Source: Spirodela intermedia (Eukaryota > Streptophyta > Magnoliopsida > Alismatales > Araceae). From it: a stretch of DNA of 64,000 bases. The stretch's first letter is position 1. Every line of letters starts with the position of its first letter. Both the position numbers and the translations under genes were made by a program. The stretch lies in the NCBI GenBank assembly GCA_902729315.2, contig LR746267.1, positions 9,304,924 through 9,368,923 on the forward strand, given 5' to 3'. Of this stretch, positions 55,701 through 64,000 are shown piece after piece. Below the pieces are notes generated by a model. The model ran no database searches and was not told the origin of the DNA. It saw nothing but the letters and a program-made list of their open reading frames with translations.

Positions 55701-58700
55701 TCAGAGAGAACTACAATCAATGGATTAGACTACAAAACCAAAGACTTTCTACTAGACATGCTGATTAAAAATCCACATGAACCATACATACCTGACATTT
55801 TCTGGCATGAGGCAATCTAATACCATTTGGATAGTACTTGGAACGTACTTCGAAGGAATAGATGAAGCAACAAGCCAATCTTCAGGTGGATATAACTGAA
55901 GAAAAAGCAACTTTGACATTGAGCTAGTATAATTGAAGAATCATTGGTTACCACCAATATGTAATGGTAAAGATAGAAAGAAAGGCATTGGAAAATTGGG
56001 CGTTCTATTTACCATATTTTTTTCAAAAACGTGAAACATGAAACCGCACTGGGCTTGAGATCAAGAAAACCATGTAACACAGAAATGGCCCCAAGGATTC
56101 ATACATTATGATCCACTCTTCAATTTATATTGGAATCTGCTGAAACGAAGGGGAAATGGACAGTGTGGAGAAGGAAATTTCCTGTCTCAAAGGACAAGAG
56201 GGGAGGAGCGGGAAATCACCTCACTTTTTATTGAAATTTATCACCCTTTAAGGAGAGAACCTTACATGATCTTTCTCAGTATACCCTCAGGCCATAAGTT
56301 CCCTTGATGACCATCATCACAGTGTGAGTTCCTATACATGATGCACCATGACCTACAAATCCTAACAGCTACAAATTCCTCCAATCAACATCATCACAGC
56401 GTGAATTCCCATACACCGTGTATCACAATTTACAAATACAACAGAAACACCCAAGCCTGTTAGAGCTGTTTTCAGGCAGTTCAAAGACATTCACTCGGAG
56501 TATAGAGGATTTAGCAATCTATGACAACTAGAAACCAATGGTCTGATACCCAGTTAGAATTGGAATAGGCTGGGTTATCCAAATTTATTCGAAATAACCC
56601 AGCAATCTGAGTTTGATATTCTCAGATGGCTGAGCAAGTCACGTGAGGCCCGGCTAGGGATAAACTTAATAAAGTTGCTTAACTTACTGGGCCGAAAGAG
56701 TCAATATTGGCAACCAATCCCCCTTAACTTATTCCCGATTTTATTAAACTCAAAACTAAAATTAAACCTATGACAGAGAGAAAGAGTGGTATCAAACTGA
56801 AAACCTGACAAATTAGAATCTAGAACCAAGGCAGGGTGGGCCATGTTAATTGCCTTAAGAGGCTAATAGGGTTGTGATCTGAAAGGCCAGTTAACGCTTG
56901 AGATATGTGAGAATGAAATTCAAACCAAAAGTTCACAAGTTCCCTTAATCGACCAAGATAATTAAGTCGTAATTCAACAGTTAGAGAGTCCATCAGAACA
57001 TGGATGTAATAAGACCACTATTTACTGCGTGAGTGTACCATTTAGAATCAATATTGACACATATTAGGTCTTATGGTATAAAACCCCCTGTCCTCTTTAT
57101 ATATGAACGGGTGAGGAGGGGAGCAACGAAATAACCCTAATATTGTAATTCTACTTTGACATCCATCCCATCCTTGTTTCTGAAAAGGTCTTACTTAGGC
57201 ATTCTAGTTTTTTTGAAAGTAAATTGCAAGCTTCTCATCCTAGAGAAAATCAAAACCAGTTACCAAAGGACGGGAACAAGTAAAAGCTGATCTAGTCATA
57301 GGGTCACGACTTTCATTGCTGCTCCATCTGCGATCAACTGTTCTTAGATGGTGCAGAACAAGATGTAAGGGACTCCTATTCTGAATGAAAGTAGTACTGT
57401 GAGCTTATTATTTTATTACTGTCATTGAACCATCCAACTTAAAACTAACTAGTCAAGAGTGGAATTAGCTTATCTAATGGAAAACATGTTTAACTACCAT
57501 AATAACCAAGATGAGACTATTTTAACTCATTCCTTTGAATGAAAGTCGATGTTAGACCTTGTAACATGGTCATCTAAGTGTAACAACCGATTCTAATTTC
57601 TATGATGACAAAATAAGAACAATTTTACGAAAGAGAGAGTGGAGAAATCAAAAAGGCTGTTGGACAAAGTTCTCGAAAGCCCCCTTAAATTTTTATACAA
57701 AGTAAGAAATACAACAAAAATCATACCTTGTTTGGATAAAAGATTAAGTTACCCTATGTAAAAGACAAGAAAAAACATTAATACAAAGAGACAACAATCC
57801 CATTCTACGTTTTTAATCTACATAAGGCAAATCCTATGGCACCGGCTACATCTCCAGGATAAATGCAAAATTTTGGAATGGCTGAGAGATGATCATAAAG
57901 TACAACAAAACTAAAACCAGAAGAGCAAGGAAAGAGTCTAAACTTGGAAGCTAGCGAAGATAAAAGCATAGAGGTCAGGATAGACCATGCACCTTATGTC
58001 ATATGACAAGTTTCCTACACCCATAGACAATCTGATAGCAGGGGTGCAACCAGAAGATCTCTTTTACGTGAAGGCTCGAGACTGGCTTTTTTAATGGCCA
58101 GACTTGACCCAGGGGTAAATTTTGCTGGAGCTGGGAGCTCAGACACTAAAAAGCTCCCACTCCAGATTGGGAGAATACAATATGGTGATGGCAGCTTATC
58201 CTTTTAAGAACCCCAACATCTTTCCATCCAATTGATTAGTCTGGGTCTGCTCAACTAAAGTTACTTGCAGATGATTGAATAAACTAAGCACGATAGAAAC
58301 AAGAATAATGGATAAAGGTAGGCTACGCTAAAAGAGAAAGATGAGGTGAACTGCTTGTCAGACAACGAAGTAGTGATCATAGAGAGGACAAGGCGACCTT
58401 ACTAGAGTCAAAAATTCTGGACAGAAAACTCTAACAACGGAGAAACCAACTGAATAATTCTGCCAGTTTTTAGCAACTTTCACTTTAAACCCAATTCACA
58501 GCCTGCACCCTTTACTCCCAGTCATTCTTTCGAAAAAAATCATACGCTAAACACAACTCCCCAATTCACAGGAATACTCTTAGATTCCTTACACCAATCT
58601 CTAATGATCATTGTTGAAATAGAAGCACGAAAATTAGACACATTCATGGCGCCTTCCTCACCTACTAGAGGGGGCATTAAATTATAAGACCTAGTATAAG

Positions 58701-61700
58701 TGTAAATAGCCCATCCCCTGATGGCTCAATATCACCCTCAAGCTAGAGTAGATAAATCATTTTTTTCTCAAACCTGTTACATAAAACTATTTCTTAATAA
58801 ACAACAAACAAAACAATAAATTAATGTTGAAATTATAGTCAAAGCAGAAGTTGGTGCAGTAGAGGCTGACATTTAAATCAGTATAATAACACTGGAGTTT
58901 AAGTTTTTGTAACAGAGGCTAACATTGAAGTGGCGTAGTTGAAGTTGGAATGGAAAATACCCAAACTTATTACAGTGAAAAAAGAACACAGTAGTCAGAG
59001 AAAGCACATGACGAAGTTGAAATCGGCGCAGTTGATGCCAGAATTGAGGTCAGAGTAGCAAAGACCAAAGCTTCAATCTAGTATAGAGAAGATCCACATC
59101 ATGGTTTAGAGAAGATTCAATTAAGTGTGTCTTCTAATAAATCTGGCTCCTGGGCAGATTCAAGACAGAGCTCTGAGACCCAACAAGGCAGATTGCGTCA
59201 TCTAAATCAGGAAATTGGGTAAACCATAGCGTCAATCATTATATTCAAGTCTTGAGAAAGGACACCTGCTCTTAACGAAATGGTAAATAATAGAGAATCG
59301 AGTTATAGCTATGCATTGCATTTTCAATTGTTTGAGGATATTGAGAGCTAACATATCATATTTTTCGATTTTCTACTATGTCCAACGACTTCTTTTGTTT
59401 CTCATTCCCAGGTACACATTCATTTCTCACTGATATCCCACATTCTGTCCTCTCTTTTCCCTTAGCCAAATTCGAACATTCTTTTACACTCATCTGCTAA
59501 GAATAGAAAAATTAAATACCTCATATAAGTAGGGAATGATGCTGCAAATATTTTGGAACAAGAGACTCACAAAAATAATGGGCAATTTAAGAAAATAGAA
59601 ATAGATGAGTTAAACGACGTTACCTGCATATTTGATGCCACATGAGCAACATAATTAATTGGCGGTACCTTGTCTTGATAGTGGAATTTCGTTTCACATA
59701 TGTTGGCAAGCTAATGACAGAAAATTAGCAGTCATATTGGCAATCACCTAGTCTACCAACAAATGCAAAAACGAGTGCAGCAACTAGTTGCAAAATAATA
59801 ATTCAAAGAGAATGATGATACAATAAAATTGATATCGCTTATCTTTCTTCATGACCATACAATTGATTTATTTCCTGAATTTCTCATCCAGAAATTGTGC
59901 AAGCAAAGACAGCGGATTTTTTATTTATACAATATATTTTATCTGGTTAGTGCAGATTACCAACAGCCAGCTGCAAGTTCAATAATGAGGACATATAAAA
60001 GGGTGCAGATGCATGGAAGGGGAAAGTTTCATGTTTATATGGAAGGATCATTTTCCCTATTAAAGAATTTTACTAAAATGATTTAATCTAGCTTTCTTGT
60101 GTGCAACATATCAGCTATTGTTAGGTTATTAACAGTATTTTCTTGTTTCTTTAATAAATCAAACATTAAACTTGAAAGAAATGAACTCAGCTAGGAGGGA
60201 ATGGTTAAAAGGTACTCCTTATGTAATTTCAATCAATTCGGTAAAATAGCATTTGAGGATAAAATACCCATGCATTTTCAATAGTCAATTAAACATTTTA
60301 ACTAGGCCCTCAGATTTCACAAGAAAGGAATAGCATCCATGCAAACATATTTTGTTTTAGCCACACATGAAGAAGGATTATGCACTGATAATGAGAAAAA
60401 TCATGCATGAAGCTAAACTTTTTTTACTCAAAATTCAAACAGGTAATGGAACGACCATCCTGTTTTGCAAAAGATAAATGAGGAGATGATTAACGAAACG
60501 AAGGCGAATTCCCAATCACCCTCGATAGCAAGCCTGCCAGTTAAACAACTGATCTCACATCTAGAACTGCCATCTATGATCCGGATAAACACCAGAGATC
60601 ACGTAAGACAGAGGGATTAGCATAAAAACACCCTGGGGTTTATAGTCCGGTCAGTAAGTTCGCAGAAAAACTCCTGTGCGCGGTAATGATCAGTGAATCA
60701 CTACTTTAAAATCAATTAATCCAAAATATGATCGGAATTCAAATGGAATCTGTCTCTTCTTTGTTTTGAACCAAGTCCACGAGAATACACTTCTTTTACA
60801 AGATCTCAGACTGTCAAGTGTTTGGTATAGATAGATAAATGTCATAGGCCAACTTTGATCCAGATAAATAGACGAGACTCTGAGGTGGGTATTCCTCATT
60901 CTATTACATTCGCCCAAGGGTTATAGTCCCCCTCCAGAATGACTAAAAATTAAAAAAATAAAGTACAGAGTCAGCATGGATTAGTCAGTTGTTTGAGGAG
61001 TTTACTGGAATCTGTCGATCAAAGTTCGATCAATTCAACCAACTCAAGACCAACCAAGAATGAACCCCTTTAAAAGGAAATCTCTAGTGTCGACTTTTTG
61101 TTGAGAATCCCGAAAATTGAGAGAATAAATAGAAACACCCTTCCATATCCAAACACCAACACCTGATTTAGAAATAAGCATTTTTCTAGAACCACAAACT
61201 TATTAGTTGTAAAGAAAGTGATACAAGGATATATGAGCGCGAACGTAGTTAGGTCTCAAGAAAAAACTATTGCTACAAAAGCAATAGAAACCCATAAGTT
61301 AAAGGCTTAACTACGTTTCGAAGGCTCTCAAAATTGAAAAATATCCTTTTCCCTTATTGCACAATACTCTTACCCATTCTTTTGCCCTTGCAGAAATAAA
61401 GTGAAACTTTTTCAATATAGCAGTTTATATGCTTAACACAATTTAAATGCGGTTCTGTTTTGTTGACACGCTCAGGTTGAGACTGACTAGTCCAATTCAC
61501 CTAACTTTTCAGCATGCTTATCTTGTTGTACATGGGGGCGAACTATCGATTCTCACGAGTAAGGCTCATATATTTTGATCCGCCTTCATTTTCAAGTTTA
61601 CAAAACCATATCCCATGTTCACCCACTAATACATCAGCATATGGAGTAGTATACCAGGAACATAGAGAGAAGAAAAGAAACCCTAATAGGGAGAGCTCTG

Positions 61701-62753
61701 ATGACTTCTTACATTAACAAAATCCATGGCATCTACCAATCAATTTACAGGTAGATATTTCCATACAAGCTGCATTACACAAAGCTACTGAATCTGCATG
61801 ATCTTGTTCTTATGGTATCTTAGTATCACAACGTCCTATTTGTCGGTATTGCATGCAAGATTTCAGATTTTAATACAAGGATTGCCAGAGATGCCTGAAA
61901 GTTCAACCTTATCATCTGCAGATACAAACACCTAGCAGAGTTGGACCGTTCAAATATATATTTTCGCTATAATCTAGATCGTACTACTTTTCCTTCTATT
62001 TGGTTGGGAGAATTTCTCCTAAGTTCTTATCCATGTTATCATAACTTGACCAATATTCTGTGGACTTGTGGTTTACTTGATATTAGTCAAGTACTTTCAT
62101 CTGCAACCATTTTTCTATTTACCTCAGTGGATAAAATTTGACTGATCTGGTGAACCTCAAAGTCAAGCAAAGTAGGAGCTGTGTCCTGGTGGATCATCAT
62201 GCCATCTTCCTAATATCATTACATTTTAGACGATGTACATAAAAACCTCTAGTTGAAAAACGTACGATAGAACATTTTCTTCCACCTGAACAATAACACG
62301 TGTGCAGGATTATATTTTAAGAATATGACCTAAAAAATTGCAAAACTACTAGAACTGCCCATGCCATCTCAAAATCTCACAACGAAGAAAATTCAAAGCA
62401 TTGATTATGGTATGAAAACTTCAGATCCCAAGAATTTTTGTACCTCATCAAAAATTGATTTTTTGACTCCAGAGTTCTGTAAAAGGGAAATATATTTGAA
62501 TAACAGTCCAACAATATCTTCAACATGGTCTGCATAGCATTTTTTGAAGGGGTTCAGAATCTTGTATAAACGTGGCAAAGTAGATTGACCAATAAAATTA
62601 TAAACTATCAGCATAACTGATGGAAGACAATCATCATGCTGGAACCACAGGAGAACAAACCATGTCCTGAGTCAGTAAGCTCAATAACCACTGAGAAAAA
62701 TGAGAAGTCGTAGCTCCCTTCCCCTTCGCCAGCACTCAAGCTCACAGCCCATC
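49737..62753 (-). CDS. PXM16: M16 metalloprotease, insulin-degrading-enzyme-like (PXM16 type), C-terminal two thirds
   Basis: This is the C-terminal ~658 residues of an IDE-like zinc metalloprotease (Arabidopsis At2g41790, peroxisomal). The 16 exons (minus) are 62753-62661, 62529-62444, 59710-59624, 55895-55792, 55685-55583, 55441-55346, 55246-55054, 54347-54286, 53326-53222, 51978-51777, 51686-51478, 51093-50969, 50903-50852, 50774-50688, 50229-50107 and 49988-49737. All are phase-matched. Landmarks in order: GWAVSLSAGEGEGSYDFSFF, IFDELANICETKFHYQDKV, LWYKPDTMMF, EYAYDAQVAGLYYSI, ENSALIHYIQ, LRSVEQLGYITVL and PLYGSFKGG. These cover the end of domain 2 and domains 3-4. The N-terminal ~310 residues with the HxxEH zinc site lie beyond 64000. 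The protein ends in MKL; the Arabidopsis orthologue ends PKL, a minor PTS1, so peroxisomal targeting is probable but not certain. Introns are large (3.7 and 2.7 kb). Confidence 0.92.
55896..59623 (-). other. 3.7-kb M16 protease intron with repeat-derived sequence
   Basis: There is no coding exon here. It contains an imperfect 77-bp duplication (56296-56448), a minus-strand segment CTGGGTATCAGACC (56553-56540) resembling the initiator-tRNA-Met primer site of plant LTR elements, and an LTR-like TATA segment (57096-57104). These suggest an old, broken retroelement insertion that enlarged the intron. I see no gag or pol frame. Confidence 0.4.
56296..56448. repeat. Imperfect 77-bp tandem duplication
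   Basis: Copies at 56296-56372 and 56373-56448 align without gaps. They share CATCATCACAG, ATTCC/GTTCC, CATACA and TACAAAT blocks but differ at roughly a quarter of positions. It lies in the protease intron. Confidence 0.75.
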
Positions 62754-64000
62754 CTGCAATGCGTGTGGAACCTCAAAAAAAACACAACTAAAAATATAGT
62801 AATGCTTTCCTTTTTCTGGCCAAAAATTATATTGGAATGAGGCTGGCCCTACAGGAAAAAAATAAAAATATATGTTTTGGCATGACTTATATTAAATAAA
62901 ATATAATATTAATTTAATCATTACTTTCATGTCCTTCTCAATGACTGATTTGATAAGGAATTCCTTACAAAAAGAATGCCAATAGAGCTGGTATTAGAAT
63001 AAACTTCAGTCAATTCAGAAAAATGGTACACTCTCGAAAACCAGATAAGAAATGCATTTTCAAAAAGTATCTCAAAAAAGATAAAAGCCCAAAAAGAATA
63101 AAATGACGTAAATGGAGTTAAATTATATTCTTAATCGCGCTTTGAGTGGTAAGGGAATTGTAATTGGGGTACAATTAGAGCAAATCTTGGTAACCTATGC
63201 TGCTCTCATACTGCATCCTTCAGGCTCCATTGCTGCATAGAGATTCACAGAGCTTGGGGCTCCTAAATTTCTCTTTGAATTCCACAGTTCAACAGGTATT
63301 ACATCGAAGTATTTTTTTCTTTTCAATAAATTTGAGGATTCTATATCATGAAAAAAAATCAACACCAATAAGCTATTCACTGTATTGTAGTTCTGTAGTT
63401 ATATGAAGGTAACGTAAATGTGCAACCTGTTTGAAGGCATCTAAACTTGCTTGAAGGTTATTTGAAAATGACGTTTTATAATCAAACTAACGAAATATCA
63501 CATGCAAACTATCATTCTAATACTGCATCAAATCGTACAGATATATAGATAATGCAACCTCTCCTCGCGCTCCTCCCAGGGGAAAATCCACCACACACAC
63601 AACAAGCTCGTTCTCCAGTTAACTAGGAAGACTCTCATCCTATCCTGAAGGACCACCAGCTATGGCAAGACAGCCCCACATTCCTCAGTATTTCAGAAGA
63701 CCACGTAGGAGACGTGCAGGACACAGCTTCCTAGACACCCATAAATGTATGAACACCAGGTTGCACGGGGTAGCCATCGAGCACGCGGCCTATTCTTTTG
63801 AGGTATGCTCTGCAAGCTAATGGCAAGGAAAGCTTATGGCAAGGTCTGCAGATCAAGAACACATGACCTATCCTTCTGAGGTAAACTCTGTAAGCAAACA
63901 ATGAGGTATACATATCAAGTATGTTTTTCGTGAACAGGATGAATCTCCAAAACCACACAATGACAACCCCATTGATTTGGCATTTCCATGAAGAGTTTAC
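62754..64000 (-). other. Upstream M16 protease intron (continues past the window edge)
   Basis: The next upstream exon should encode the conserved segment just before GWAV (a GHEGEGSLF-like motif). I could not find it in these 1.25 kb on the minus strand, so this is taken as intron running off the right edge. It contains the ~78-bp duplication at 63789-63910 and no independent gene. Confidence 0.6.
63789..63910. repeat. Diverged ~78-bp tandem duplication
   Basis: CCTATTCTTTTGAGGTATGC at 63789 recurs as CCTATCCTTCTGAGGTAAAC at 63867, followed by similar CTCTGYAAGC sequence. It also shows as a doubled peptide motif in a minus-strand open frame, which I read as a by-product of the repeat. Confidence 0.75.

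Noticed and set aside
56540-57150. Complete solo LTR in the protease intron
   Set aside because: The primer-site-like and TATA-like motifs point in opposite directions, and no TG..CA ends or target-site duplication could be defined; kept only as a weak finding.
63731-63958. 75-codon minus-strand frame with a doubled YLRRIG-like motif
   Set aside because: The doubling is explained by the underlying 78-bp DNA duplication in intronic sequence.
1-64000. tRNA, rRNA or other structured RNA genes
   Set aside because: I looked for B-box-like GGTTCRANNCC and its reverse complement and saw no convincing instance with a matching A box; a tRNAscan run would be decisive.

Overview
This is nuclear DNA from a flowering plant. 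It holds split genes with GT..AG introns, plant-specific families (PLS-class PPR, OBERON, DUF642, SAP-type AN1/C2H2, SMT1) and long AT-rich intergenic and intronic stretches. Several genes have GC-rich 5' ends and AT-richer 3' ends, and the SMT1 protein looks monocot-like to me, so I lean to a non-grass monocot (low confidence). I see no bacterial, viral or organellar block and no CRISPR array.

Layout, left to right: RPS2/uS5 first coding exon (-, 3' part outside the window, 123-785); a 13-exon PHD-finger protein with a C-terminal Tudor-like module (-, 1533-10244); an AN1-C2H2 stress-associated protein (+, 12364-15555); a single-exon E-class PPR protein (-, 16838-19162); an AT-rich intergenic block with four identical 104-bp tandem repeats (19637-20050); a small basic single-TM protein (-, 23411-23797) divergent from an OBERON3/4-like PHD/coiled-coil protein (+, 24698-30674); a PXC3-type LRR receptor pseudokinase (-, 34153-36946); a secreted DUF642 cell-wall protein (-, 38308-40021); cycloartenol C-24 methyltransferase SMT1 (+, 12 exons, 43952-49207); and, convergent with it, the last 16 exons of a peroxisomal-type M16 metalloprotease (-, 49737-62753), whose N-terminal catalytic exons lie beyond the right edge. 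Exon joins were derived by hand from splice sites and reading phase. Every complete multi-exon model sums to a multiple of three.

These genes are not an operon or a pathway cluster. What stands out is conserved gene order. M16 protease - DUF642 - PXC3 - (others) - SAP - RPS2 matches, from memory, the Arabidopsis chromosome 2 run At2g41790 - At2g41800/41810 - At2g41820 - At2g41835 - At2g41840. PHD, PPR, the small TM protein, OBERON and SMT1 are extra relative to that run. Other notable points are a frame-preserving 90-nt intron in the protease gene, an OBERON intron-retention frame that would remove the coiled coil, a receptor kinase lacking HRD/DFG residues, and dense CT microsatellites upstream of the PXC3, DUF642 and SMT1 genes. 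I found no system that I could honestly call novel.
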